From a virus, in the IMG/VR virus record IMGVR_UViG_3300025889_001191, positions 1 through 20,455 of that record: a stretch of DNA of 20,455 bases. One strand, written 5' to 3'. The number at the start of each line of letters is the position of its first letter. Position 1 is the first letter of the stretch. Made by a program: the position numbers and the translations under genes. Below the pieces are notes generated by a model. The model was not told the origin of the DNA and did no database searches. It saw only the letters and a list, made by a program, of their open reading frames with translations. Of the stretch, positions 13,159-20,299 are shown piece by piece.

Positions 13159-13365
13159 ATGCCAATGCCTAAAATGCAAATTTACGCTGAAATCTTACGT
13201 CAACTAGGGGAAATCCCTAACGACTATGACGACGATATGATGGCAGAAGAAGAAGCCATGGCAGAAGGCGCAGAGGTAGAAGAAGAAATGTTGCCAGAAG
13301 AAGTTATTTTAGCGGAAAACCCAGAATACGAATCTCTCACCAAGGGCAAGAAAAAAGAAAGATAA
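13159..13365 (+). CDS. Small highly acidic protein (68 residues)
   Basis: I chose the ATG at 13159 because AAGGAGAAAG stands directly before it; an in-frame ATG at 13141 would overlap the preceding gene and lacks a Shine-Dalgarno. After MPMPKMQIYAEILRQLGEIP the sequence is a run of Asp/Glu with scattered Met (about 21-58), ending in a Lys-rich tail. It looks like a scaffold-associated or chaperone-like acidic polypeptide, possibly disordered. It lies in the small-gene cluster between portal and scaffold. Confidence 0.65.
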   Translation: MPMPKMQIYAEILRQLGEIPNDYDDDMMAEEEAMAEGAEVEEEMLPEEVILAENPEYESLTKGKKKER

Positions 13366-13369
13366 ACCG

Positions 13370-13642
13370 ATGCCTGACAACCGCCCGTATGTAAACATTT
13401 CACAAGATGAAGAACGTGATCCCAGCCGGTTTCATCCCAAACTATCTATTGGATATAATTCTAAAAAAGGTTGGGGTGGAAAATTTGAAGGATCAGAAAA
13501 TAAGCAAGCCATTTCTGGTTATATGCCGTTATCTGTTGGTGAACTTAATGCCAACGTTACAAGAAACAGAGGTTCTAATACTGCCCGCGTTGGTTACAGA
13601 GTAAAAATAGCTGATTTGGTAAACGCTTTGAGAAGAAGATAA
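13370..13642 (+). CDS. Hypothetical 90-residue phage protein
   Basis: The ATG at 13370 lies 4 bp after the acidic gene; AGAAAG serves as a weak Shine-Dalgarno. The composition is Gly/Asn/Arg-rich with alternating hydrophobic and polar residues (LSIGYNSKKGWGGKFEG, then GELNANVTRNRGSNTARVGY), as expected for a small beta-sheet domain. It ends in a short helix (KIADLVNALRRR). I do not recognise a family. A second, shorter frame at 13407-13604 is a shadow. Confidence 0.65.
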   Translation: MPDNRPYVNISQDEERDPSRFHPKLSIGYNSKKGWGGKFEGSENKQAISGYMPLSVGELNANVTRNRGSNTARVGYRVKIADLVNALRRR

Positions 13643-13699
13643 ACCAATCAACAGGGAATCAAAACAGTCAATGCAAGCGCAAGCATTAAGGCAAAAAAA

Positions 13700-14014
13700 A
13701 TGAAAAGAACCTACCGCTACGATAAAAAACTAGACAAACTCGTTGAAATAACAAGGCAAAAACAAGGTCCAGCCGAGAAGAAAATATTTGTTTCTGACGC
13801 TCACTATGATGGCTTAGTGGCGACTGACGGAACAGATATAAGCACAAGAAAAAAACACCGCGAATACATGAAGCGGAATAACCTTACCACAATGGATGAC
13901 TTTACTAATACTTGGGCGGAAGCCAAGAAAAGCCGTGAACACTATATGCAAAACGGTGGAACCTTCCGCAAAGAAGATATTGCTAGGGCTATCCATAAAA
14001 TAGAAAGCAGATAA
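13700..14014 (+). CDS. Conserved hypothetical phage protein with VSDAHYDG motif (104 residues)
   Basis: The ATG at 13700 follows AAGGCAAAAAAA. The segment FVSDAHYDGLVATDGTDIST (about 30-49) followed by RKKHREYMKRNNLTTMDDFT is a well-conserved feature of small proteins found between portal and scaffold or capsid genes in many phages. The protein is basic overall. The function is unknown; its position and conservation argue for a head-assembly accessory role. It lies 2 bp before the scaffold gene. Confidence 0.75.
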   Translation: MKRTYRYDKKLDKLVEITRQKQGPAEKKIFVSDAHYDGLVATDGTDISTRKKHREYMKRNNLTTMDDFTNTWAEAKKSREHYMQNGGTFRKEDIARAIHKIESR

Positions 14015-14016
14015 AA

Positions 14017-15111
14017 ATGGATGAAGAACCTACCACATTAGAACAACCCAGTTCTTTACGAGAAGCGATTGAGTCGGCAGTAGAGAAAGAAGAAATTGTC
14101 GATGAGCCGGTACAGCAAGAAGTAGAGTCCGAGCCGCTTGAGTCGCCAGAGCCGCTTGCCTCTGAGCCTGTCGAGGCAGAGCCAGAAGCGTCCCAAGATC
14201 AACCTGACGTTGATTTAACGGCTGAAACAAGCCCCAAAGAAGGCATACGCCCAGGGCCAAAGGCAGAGCCAAAGAAGCAAGAAAAAGCGCCTGTTTCTTG
14301 GCGGCCTGATGTCAGGGAACATTGGGCAAAGCTACCAGATAGCGTTAAGAAAGAGGTGCAGCGTAGAGAACGCGAGGTACAGCAAACTCTCAAAGAAACG
14401 TCTAGCGCCCGTAAATATGCCGAGGCTGTCGAAAAGGTGCTTGAGCCATATCAGGTCTTTATTAAGGCTGAAAACAGCAATTCTTTACAAGCCATTGATA
14501 ATGTTATGGCTACTGCTGCCAAGCTACGCACTGGCACAGGGCCAGAAATTGCACAGCTTGTTTCTGGTATCGTAAAGCAATTTGGTGTTGGCCGGTTTGG
14601 GCAGGATTTCATTGCACAATTAGATGCCGCGTTAGTTGGTGAAATACCTCAAAATCACGACCAAAGTACTCAGTTGCAGCAAGCCATACAGCAGCAACTT
14701 CAGCCTGTTCACAACTTTATGAACGAGTTTCAACAAGCCAAGCAGAACCAAACTCAACAAATTCGCATGGAGGCTCAAAGCGAAGTTCAGAACTTTATTG
14801 AAAATGCTGAGTTTGCGGAAGATGTACGCGAAGAAATGGCTGATTTGATGGAAGTGGCCGAAAGGCGTGGCAGAGAGCTTTCCCTGGAGGACGCTTACCG
14901 CCAAGCCTGTCTTGCAAACCCAAAAGTAAGGTCTGTGCTTCAAAAGCGACAACAAGCTAAAGGTGCACAACAAACCACTGGGGCGGCGCAAAAAGCAAAA
15001 GCCGCGGCGGTAAGTGTTTCTGGCGCTCCGGCCTTGGCATCGCCAAACAACCCAGGTGCGGTAGATATTCGATCAGCGATTGAGGCTGCTATTGCAAGCA
15101 ACTCACGCTGA
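14017..15111 (+). CDS. Probable scaffold protein
   Basis: A 364-residue protein just upstream of the capsid gene. Residues 1-85 are extremely Glu/Pro-rich and disordered. A conserved-looking segment, SWRPDVREHWAKLPDSVKKE, at about 93-112 leads into long helices (RREREVQQTLKETSSARKYA). Residues 205-320 are Gln-rich coiled coil (QQAIQQQLQPVHNFMNEF). The Ala/Gly-rich tail ends in VDIRSAIEAAIASNSR. Size, acidity, coiled coils and position fit an internal scaffold that guides procapsid assembly and is later lost. The C-terminal helix would contact the shell by analogy. It is followed by hairpins at 15119-15141 and 15212-15248. Confidence 0.75.
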   Translation: MDEEPTTLEQPSSLREAIESAVEKEEIVDEPVQQEVESEPLESPEPLASEPVEAEPEASQDQPDVDLTAETSPKEGIRPGPKAEPKKQEKAPVSWRPDVREHWAKLPDSVKKEVQRREREVQQTLKETSSARKYAEAVEKVLEPYQVFIKAENSNSLQAIDNVMATAAKLRTGTGPEIAQLVSGIVKQFGVGRFGQDFIAQLDAALVGEIPQNHDQSTQLQQAIQQQLQPVHNFMNEFQQAKQNQTQQIRMEAQSEVQNFIENAEFAEDVREEMADLMEVAERRGRELSLEDAYRQACLANPKVRSVLQKRQQAKGAQQTTGAAQKAKAAAVSVSGAPALASPNNPGAVDIRSAIEAAIASNSR

Positions 15112-15369
15112 TGCTATTGTTGCAAAAGTGCAACGCTTTTTAAGGCAAAGCCACTCTGTTAGAGACTGATGCCGTTGAGCAAGCACTTTTGTAATTAAGG
15201 TATGCAGCGACAAGCGTAAAGAAGGCTGTGCCTCATCTTTGCGTTTTTCGGCGCTAATGCCACCCTTGTACGGCCATTCAAGGGACATGACGAGCCACCA
15301 GTTCGGCTGCATGAACAGGTGAAAACATAGCTCTGCAAACTGCGGAGCCTAACGTCATGGAGAAAAACA
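15112..15369 (+). promoter_or_regulatory. Structured leader of the capsid gene (no gene)
   Basis: This 258-bp gap holds no accepted gene. It contains a small hairpin followed by five T (GTTGCA-AAAG-TGCAAC, 15119-15141), a second strong hairpin at 15212-15248, a 6-bp hairpin at 15263-15284 (CCCTTG/CAAGGG) and a 7-bp hairpin at 15330-15348 (GCTCTGC/GCGGAGC) just before the GGAG Shine-Dalgarno. TTGCAAAAGTGC (15120-15131) can alternatively pair with GCACTTTTGTAA (15183-15194), 11 of 12 bases. No convincing promoter boxes were found. Confidence 0.45.
15212..15248 (+). terminator. Candidate Rho-independent terminator before the capsid gene
   Basis: AAGCGTAAAGA (15212-15222) pairs with 15236-15246 through an 11-bp stem that includes two G-U pairs. 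An inner AGGC-TGT-GCCT hairpin sits on top, and the 3' arm runs into TTTTT (15244-15248). Part of the T-run is used in pairing, which weakens it as a terminator. Confidence 0.5.
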
Positions 15370-16347
15370 ATGGCTTTTGCCAATACGTCCGTTACGGACA
15401 TTATTGCAACAACTATCCAGTCTCGCACAAAACAGATTGCAGACAACGTAACCAAGAACAACGCTTTGCTTGCTCGTCTTAACGAGCGTGGAAACGTCAA
15501 GCCTTTTGGTGGTGGTAACGTAATTCTGCAAGAGCTTTCGTTTGCGGAAAACGGTAACGCTGGTTTCTATAGCGGCTATGATTTGCTGCCAGTAGCTACC
15601 GCTGATGTAATCAGTGCTTCTGAGTTCAACATTAAGCAGCTTGCTTGCCCAGTCGTCATGTCTGGCTTGGAAATGCTCCAGAACTCAAGCCAAGAACAGT
15701 TTATTGACTTGCTCGAAGCGCGTTTAAACGTCGCAGAAAGCACAATGGCTAACAAACTTGCCGAATCTGTCTACTCAGACGGTACTGGCTCCAGCGGTAA
15801 AGAAGTAACCGGCCTAAATGCTGCTGTTCCTGCTGACCCGACAACTGGAACGTATGGTGGCATTGATCGTGCTACTTACACGTTCTGGCGCTCTGGTCTG
15901 TATGACTTCAGCACCGAAGGTGTGACTGCTTCTGCCACAACCATCCAGGCGGCTCTTAATAGCCTCTGGGGAAGCCTTGTAAGGGGTGCAGATCGCCCTG
16001 ACTTGGTGGTTTTGGATAACACCTACTGGACGTACTACATGGGTTCTCTACAGGCCCAGCAGCGCTTTACAGACGCAAGCACAGGAAACCTTGGCTTCCC
16101 AACTCTGAAGTTCATGGACTCTGACGTTGTGCTTGACGGTGGTATTGGCGGTTACTGTCCGTCTGCTACTGGCTTCATGCTGAATACGAAGTACCTTTTC
16201 CTTCGTCCTCACCGTGATCGCAACATGGTAGCGTTGTCTCCGAAAGCACGTTACGCGATCAACCAAGACGCTGAAGTGCAGATTCTTGGATGGGCTGGCA
16301 ACCTGACTTGTTCGGGCGCTCAGTTCCAGGGCCGCATCCAAGCCTAA
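15370..16347 (+). CDS. Major capsid protein (HK97-fold type)
   Basis: A 325-residue protein with GGAG 8-11 nt before its ATG. The pattern FGGGNVILQELSFAENGNAG (about 47-66), SGLEMLQNSSQEQFIDLLEA with RLNVAESTMANKLAESVYSD (about 98-137), and the closing EVQILGWAGNLTCSGAQFQG is that of a widespread HK97-fold phage capsid family. No delta-domain or protease site is obvious, consistent with a separate scaffold. It assembles the icosahedral shell. Codon use is even and strongly biased, as for a highly expressed gene. It contains the only GTTTAAAC in the structural half (15722-15729), encoding Arg-Leu-Asn. A strong terminator follows 27 bp after the stop. Confidence 0.9.
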   Translation: MAFANTSVTDIIATTIQSRTKQIADNVTKNNALLARLNERGNVKPFGGGNVILQELSFAENGNAGFYSGYDLLPVATADVISASEFNIKQLACPVVMSGLEMLQNSSQEQFIDLLEARLNVAESTMANKLAESVYSDGTGSSGKEVTGLNAAVPADPTTGTYGGIDRATYTFWRSGLYDFSTEGVTASATTIQAALNSLWGSLVRGADRPDLVVLDNTYWTYYMGSLQAQQRFTDASTGNLGFPTLKFMDSDVVLDGGIGGYCPSATGFMLNTKYLFLRPHRDRNMVALSPKARYAINQDAEVQILGWAGNLTCSGAQFQGRIQA

Positions 16348-16373
16348 TTGACCTTGTGGTAGGGTCTGCCTTG

Positions 16374-16417
16374 CCTCCGAGCGGTAGGGTAGACCCTCCC
16401 GCTTGGAGGTCTTTTTT
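16374..16417 (+). terminator. Rho-independent terminator after the capsid gene
   Basis: The stem is CCTCC-GAGCGG-T-AGGGT against ACCCT-C-CCGCTT-GGAGG: 16 pairs with one mismatch and one G-U pair around a 2-nt loop. TTTTTT follows at 16412-16417. This is a strong, canonical terminator. Confidence 0.85.
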
Positions 16418-16435
16418 AGAAAGAGGTAATCAGAG

Positions 16436-16633
16436 ATGGCCGTAACTTATGGCGCAGCAGTATCGGCAACTTACCCGGCTGTTGTTGACACAAACGCAAG
16501 TCAAGACACTGGCGCATCAGTAGAAGGCATCGGTCAAAGCGGTGCAGATGAAGCCAGCATTAGTGGTTCACGTATCGGCGGCGCTGCTGGCACAGACTTT
16601 AAGATCGAACATGGAGATGGCGTCGGAGTTTAG
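16436..16633 (+). CDS. 65-residue Ala/Gly/Ser-rich protein, possible capsid decoration
   Basis: The ATG at 16436 follows AAAGAGGT. The protein is small, low in charge, and rich in Ala, Gly, Ser and Val (VSATYPAVVDTNASQDTGAS, then SGSRIGGAAGTDFKIEHGD). It has no membrane helix or known domain. It stands alone between two strong terminators (16374-16417 and 16643-16676), directly after the capsid gene. Small beta-rich proteins at this position are often head-decoration or minor head proteins; that role is inferred from location and composition only. Confidence 0.6.
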   Translation: MAVTYGAAVSATYPAVVDTNASQDTGASVEGIGQSGADEASISGSRIGGAAGTDFKIEHGDGVGV

Positions 16634-16642
16634 TTATCTACG

Positions 16643-16676
16643 ACACCCCCGGCAAAAAGCCGGGGGTGTTTCTCTT
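16643..16676 (+). terminator. Rho-independent terminator after the 65-residue gene
   Basis: A perfect 11-bp stem, ACACCCCCGGC (16643-16653) with GCCGGGGGTGT (16659-16669), carries an AAAAA loop and is followed by TTCTCTT. It is canonical, though the U-tract is interrupted by C. The A-rich stretch just after it contains the Shine-Dalgarno of the next gene. Confidence 0.8.
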
Positions 16677-16692
16677 AAAAAGGAATTAAAAA

Positions 16693-17316
16693 ATGAATAC
16701 CCCTACCGCAGAAAATACAGATTGGTCGTCAGTAGCAGCCGCGCCTGGATTAGACGAAGCCAGATTTGCTAACGACGATAAATTGTTTGTTGAGTTCTTT
16801 AGAAAACCCGCTTTACAGGCTGGAGAAAGCCGAGAAAAAGGCAGGGCCATTTACAAAGAAATCGACTACATACGCATTATGGTCCCAGGCGACAAATTAA
16901 GTGTTGTTGTCAGACCTGTTGATTCGATTGATGAGCGTAGGTTTAAAGATCGTTATGAGAGGTGGAAAGCTGGCGCTGGTAACGTAATAGAGGGAACGCC
17001 TTTAACGTCTTTGCCCTGTATGACACCAGCTAAAGTAGAAGAATATAAATACTTTAACATTCATACGGTTGAGCAGCTTTCCGAAGCCGCTGATAGCGTC
17101 GGACAAAACTTCATGGGCTTTTCGTCTGATAAAAGAGCAGCAGTAGCTTTTATTGAATTAGCAAAAGGTAATGCTCCGCTTGAAAAGATGAACGCAGAGT
17201 TAAAAGAACGCGATGCTAAGATCGAAGAAATGCAAGCGCAAATAACAGAGTTAATGAAAATTTCTTCCCCGCGTCAAAGCAAGAAGAAAGTTAGCGAAGA
17301 ACAAACAGAAGATTAA
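16693..17316 (+). CDS. Conserved post-capsid phage protein with C-terminal coiled coil
   Basis: A 207-residue protein whose ATG at 16693 follows AAAAAGGAAT. The segment EKGRAIYKEIDYIRIMVPGD (about 49-68) followed by RPVDSIDERRFKDRYERWKA and GTPLTSLP-MTPAKVEEYKYF is a pattern shared by many phage proteins encoded just after the capsid gene. FNIHTVEQLSEAADSVGQNF (about 121-140) resembles a helix-hairpin-helix-like repeat (as in SAM/HhH folds). Residues 160-190 are coiled coil, and the tail is Lys/Glu-rich. It is usually called hypothetical; a head-completion or scaffold-like function is inferred from place only. The next gene begins 9 bp after its stop. Confidence 0.72.
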   Translation: MNTPTAENTDWSSVAAAPGLDEARFANDDKLFVEFFRKPALQAGESREKGRAIYKEIDYIRIMVPGDKLSVVVRPVDSIDERRFKDRYERWKAGAGNVIEGTPLTSLPCMTPAKVEEYKYFNIHTVEQLSEAADSVGQNFMGFSSDKRAAVAFIELAKGNAPLEKMNAELKERDAKIEEMQAQITELMKISSPRQSKKKVSEEQTED

Positions 17317-17325
17317 GGATGTCTA

Positions 17326-18075
17326 ATGGCTTATCAGATTATTGACGATAATAGTCTAAGCGCTATCGTTCAAAACATAGCGGAAATGGTAAGCTATCCT
17401 GTTCCGGTTGATCCTGCCGGGGATACAGACACATCTGTTGTGCAGATGGTTCAAGCAGTAAACCAAGCTGGTTATGACTTGCTTTCTTTGTATCCTTGGC
17501 AGGAATTAACTAAAAGTTACGATGTTAGCATAACAGCCGACACTTCTGGTCAAACAGAAAAAGCGTTTTCTTTGCCTACTGACTTCTATCAGTGGGTAGA
17601 TCAGACGCAATGGAACTCCACAAATCAGTGGCCAGCTATCGGCCCTGTTTCACCGCAAATGTGGAAACAGCTAATTGTTAGAACAACTTTGCCGACGCTT
17701 TCTTTCTATTGGCAAGTTAGAGATAACAACATCTACATCCTTGCCCCACCAACAGACGCGCAAACACTAACTTTCTTTTATCAGTCTCTTGCCTGGGTAA
17801 AAGATGCCGATAACGCTGACTTATACAAAAACCGCGCTACAAAGAACGGCGATACTATTCTTATAGACAGCAATCTTGTTACGTTGTTGGGTCGAGTAAA
17901 GTGGTTGGAGATGAAAGGCCTGGATTCAAGCGCGGCTATGCGTGACTTCCAAGTTCAGTTTGAAAACCGAAAAGGCACAAAAAAGGGTGCGCCGGTTCTT
18001 ACAATGGCTAGAGGGTATGGCTTTCCATACATTCAGCCTTTGTCAAACACGCCTGACACTGGATTTGGAAGCTAG
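17326..18075 (+). CDS. Head-to-tail connector / tail adaptor-like protein
   Basis: A 249-residue protein, Shine-Dalgarno AAGGATG. The N-terminus is helical (SLSAIVQNIAEMV, then VVQMVQAVNQAGYDLLSLYP) with a Trp-rich core (WQELTKSYDVSI). FSLPTDFYQWVDQTQWNSTN and PISP-like PVSPQMWKQL follow, then WQVRDNNIYILAPP. This order (helix, LP-x-DF, W, NxIxIxP) is characteristic of podovirus adaptor proteins of the P22 gp4 / T7 gp11 type, which extend the portal toward the tail. The C-terminal part has a long helix and a basic GTKKGAPVLTMARG tail. Position before the tail-hub protein supports it. The match is by pattern only. Confidence 0.6.
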   Translation: MAYQIIDDNSLSAIVQNIAEMVSYPVPVDPAGDTDTSVVQMVQAVNQAGYDLLSLYPWQELTKSYDVSITADTSGQTEKAFSLPTDFYQWVDQTQWNSTNQWPAIGPVSPQMWKQLIVRTTLPTLSFYWQVRDNNIYILAPPTDAQTLTFFYQSLAWVKDADNADLYKNRATKNGDTILIDSNLVTLLGRVKWLEMKGLDSSAAMRDFQVQFENRKGTKKGAPVLTMARGYGFPYIQPLSNTPDTGFGS

Positions 18076-18077
18076 AT

Positions 18078-19664
18078 ATGCCGCTTGTTCCAATCAAGCA
18101 ATTTGAAACGCCAAGGGTAGCCGCTGCCGCTCAAGTGTCTGGGCTTGGCATCGCTCCCGCTCCTGTTGGCGGATTGAATTACCGCGACCCAATTAACGAA
18201 ATGCCACCAACAGACGCGATGGTGCTTGATAACTTTATACCAAAGCGCACAGGCGTTTCTTTAAGGAAAGGCTGGCAATATCACACCAGCGCTATAACCA
18301 ATGACATAGAATCTCTTTTTTCTTATAACGGCGCTACACCAGCAAGCAACAAGCTGTTTGCTGCGTCAAATGGGGATATATATGACGTTACTACCGGCAC
18401 ACCTAGCGTAAGCCAAGCAAGCACTGGCTCAACAGAAGATATTTGGATAACAACCCAATTCTCTAATTCTGCTGGCACTTACTTGTTGGCGGTTTCTCCC
18501 GGCGCAGGGTACTGGACTTACGACGGTACAAGCTGGACGCAGCAAAGTGTGAACGGTTTACCAACAGACCTAACAAGCGTTGCCGTTTGGAAAAATAGAG
18601 TTTGGTTTACAGCAGAAAACGACAGCAGTGTTTATTACCTGCATAATGTTGATGCCATAACTGGAAATTCGACACAATTTGTTATGGGGCCGCTGCTAAG
18701 AAACGGCGGTTCTGTCAGAGCCATTATTAACTGGACGCTTGACGCTGGTGTTGGTGTAGACGACTACCTTGTTGTTATAGGCTCTCAAGGTGACGTTGGT
18801 GTATGGCAGGGAACAGACCCAACTAGCGCGGCAACCTTTGGTTTAAAGGGTGTCTGGTATGTAGGCCCGGTTCCAAAATACGGGCGCTTCTTTACCTCTT
18901 ATGGCGGCGATGTGATGGTTTTGTCTGAGCTTGGCATTGTTCCAATGTCTCGACTTGTAAACGGTCAATTTGTTGAAGGCGCTTTAGGCGTAGCCGACAA
19001 AATAGAAAACAAACTTACTGAGTTGGTTTCTGATCTAAAAGATGAAAAGTCTTGGGACATATTGCTTGTTCCAGGCACAAACATTCTTTTGATTAAGCCA
19101 CCACCACAAAACAACATATACACACAATATGCAATGAGCGTTAGCACTGGCGCGTGGTGTACGTTTAGCAATATGCCAATGTCTTGCACCGCTGTTCTTG
19201 GGGATCAGTTTTATTTTGGGACAGACAGCAAAACTGTTGCAAAAGGTTTTTATGGCGAAAGTGACGCGGTATCTACTGCCGGGACGGGGGGCGATGCAGT
19301 ACAAGGCGATATACAATCATCGTTTAATTCTTTTGGAAATCCAGGCCAGTTAAAGAAATTTAACATGGTCAGGCCGATATTTATATCCAGCCAGTCACCA
19401 GCGTACAAAGCGCAGATAAACACGCAATACACATTTGATGGTGTGTATGGCTCACCGCCTTTTGTTGAAGGAACGGTCGCGGAGTGGGATGTAAGTAAGT
19501 GGGATTTAGCAGCTTGGTCGCAATCCTCAAACACTTATCAAAGCTGGTCTGGGGTGACTGGTCTGGGCTACTACGGCGCGTTAAGAATGAAAGTTAAGGG
19601 TGTTGGTGGAGGCACCACTTTCAGTAGCTATCATGTATTAAGCGAGATTGGTGGAGTAATGTAA
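18078..19664 (+). CDS. P22 gp10-like tail hub / stabilisation protein
   Basis: A 528-residue, almost all-beta protein with GGAAG before its ATG. Near the N-terminus AAPVGGLNYRDPINEMPPTD (about 27-46) leads into AMVLDNFIPKRTGVSLRKGW, a signature of large podovirus structural proteins at the adaptor-hub position. Repeated blocks of Gly-Asp/Trp-Thr strands (LFAASNGDIYDVT, LAVSPGAGYWTYDG, VAVWKNRVWFTAEN, LVVIGSQGDVGVWQG) suggest beta-propeller blades. The C-terminus ends in a short beta-rich domain (YGALRMKVKGVGGGTTFSSY). Homologues seal the portal channel and connect to the tail. The stop overlaps the next gene as TAATG. Confidence 0.65.
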   Translation: MPLVPIKQFETPRVAAAAQVSGLGIAPAPVGGLNYRDPINEMPPTDAMVLDNFIPKRTGVSLRKGWQYHTSAITNDIESLFSYNGATPASNKLFAASNGDIYDVTTGTPSVSQASTGSTEDIWITTQFSNSAGTYLLAVSPGAGYWTYDGTSWTQQSVNGLPTDLTSVAVWKNRVWFTAENDSSVYYLHNVDAITGNSTQFVMGPLLRNGGSVRAIINWTLDAGVGVDDYLVVIGSQGDVGVWQGTDPTSAATFGLKGVWYVGPVPKYGRFFTSYGGDVMVLSELGIVPMSRLVNGQFVEGALGVADKIENKLTELVSDLKDEKSWDILLVPGTNILLIKPPPQNNIYTQYAMSVSTGAWCTFSNMPMSCTAVLGDQFYFGTDSKTVAKGFYGESDAVSTAGTGGDAVQGDIQSSFNSFGNPGQLKKFNMVRPIFISSQSPAYKAQINTQYTFDGVYGSPPFVEGTVAEWDVSKWDLAAWSQSSNTYQSWSGVTGLGYYGALRMKVKGVGGGTTFSSYHVLSEIGGVM

Positions 19665-20299
19665 TGGCTAATGGCAACGCTTTAATAGCCGCGCTAAGAA
19701 GCGCAACGCCTAGCGGAATGGTAAAAGCACCAGGAGCGCCAACTACGTTTGAAGCGCCGTGGACAAATGTTAGCCGTCAGCCTTTAAGTGCGGTGTTAAG
19801 TCCAGAAGCCCCGTTTGTGCCTGTTGAAAGCTGGAGAGACACAGCAAATCTTGAGCCAGCCGTTTCTGGGTACGCGGCTCCAGGGTATTCCCCACAGGAA
19901 GGCTCTGTTTCCGGTCCTGTTGTAAATACCACTCCACCGCCGCCTCCACCGCCGCCTCCATTGGCTCCAAGCTATGAATCTGTTGGCCCTGATTTTTGGG
20001 ACAATATAAACGCTGAATATGCAGATGAATACGCTTCTTTTGGTGGAACAGATGAAGAATGGGTTAATAGTGATCGATTTAGAGATTATCAATCAAGGGT
20101 GTTGGGTGGTATTCAACGTACCTACGACACTGATAAATTAGAGAGCGACATTGCTTCCTTTGAAACTCAGCTAGATGACCCAATTTTTGGTCCAAACGCT
20201 AGAATGTTGAGAGATGCAGAGCAAGCGCAATTAAATAGGGTTAGGCAACTTCAAAGTGGGGATTATTCCGACTTTGATTTTAATTTTTATGGGATGTAA
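19664..20299 (+). CDS. Proline-tract virion-associated hypothetical protein
   Basis: A 211-residue protein that starts at the TAATG overlap with the tail-hub gene. The first half is Pro/Ala/Ser-rich and disordered, with a nine-proline run at about 91-99 made of a duplicated 12-bp unit. The second half is acidic with predicted helices (DFWDNINAEYADEYASFGGT, then RDYQSRVLGGIQRTYDTDKL, then ARMLRDAEQAQLNRVRQLQ). It ends in an aromatic tail, DFDFNFYGM. I do not recognise a family. Its stop overlaps the next gene, so it belongs to the tail operon; an internal virion or ejection protein is possible. Confidence 0.65.
   Translation: MANGNALIAALRSATPSGMVKAPGAPTTFEAPWTNVSRQPLSAVLSPEAPFVPVESWRDTANLEPAVSGYAAPGYSPQEGSVSGPVVNTTPPPPPPPPPLAPSYESVGPDFWDNINAEYADEYASFGGTDEEWVNSDRFRDYQSRVLGGIQRTYDTDKLESDIASFETQLDDPIFGPNARMLRDAEQAQLNRVRQLQSGDYSDFDFNFYGM
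19934..19957 (+). repeat. Tandem 12-bp repeat encoding poly-proline
   Basis: Two perfect copies of CCACCGCCGCCT, in frame, encode eight of the nine prolines in the linker of the protein at 19664-20299. Such repeats can expand or contract by slippage without a frameshift. Confidence 0.8.

Noticed and set aside
15249-15300. Possible tRNA-like segment ending in GCCACCA before the capsid gene
   Set aside because: There is a 6-bp hairpin but no cloverleaf: no T-loop GTTCRA, no anticodon arm and no 7-bp acceptor stem pairing with the end.
15103-15312. 69-codon minus-strand frame in the capsid leader
   Set aside because: No Shine-Dalgarno, opposite to every gene in the structural half, and it overlaps the terminator-like hairpins.
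2079-15729. GTTTAAAC copies as cloning-linker (PmeI) artefacts
   Set aside because: The copies lie inside intact genes in varied coding frames and contexts, with no vector sequence or frame breaks around them.
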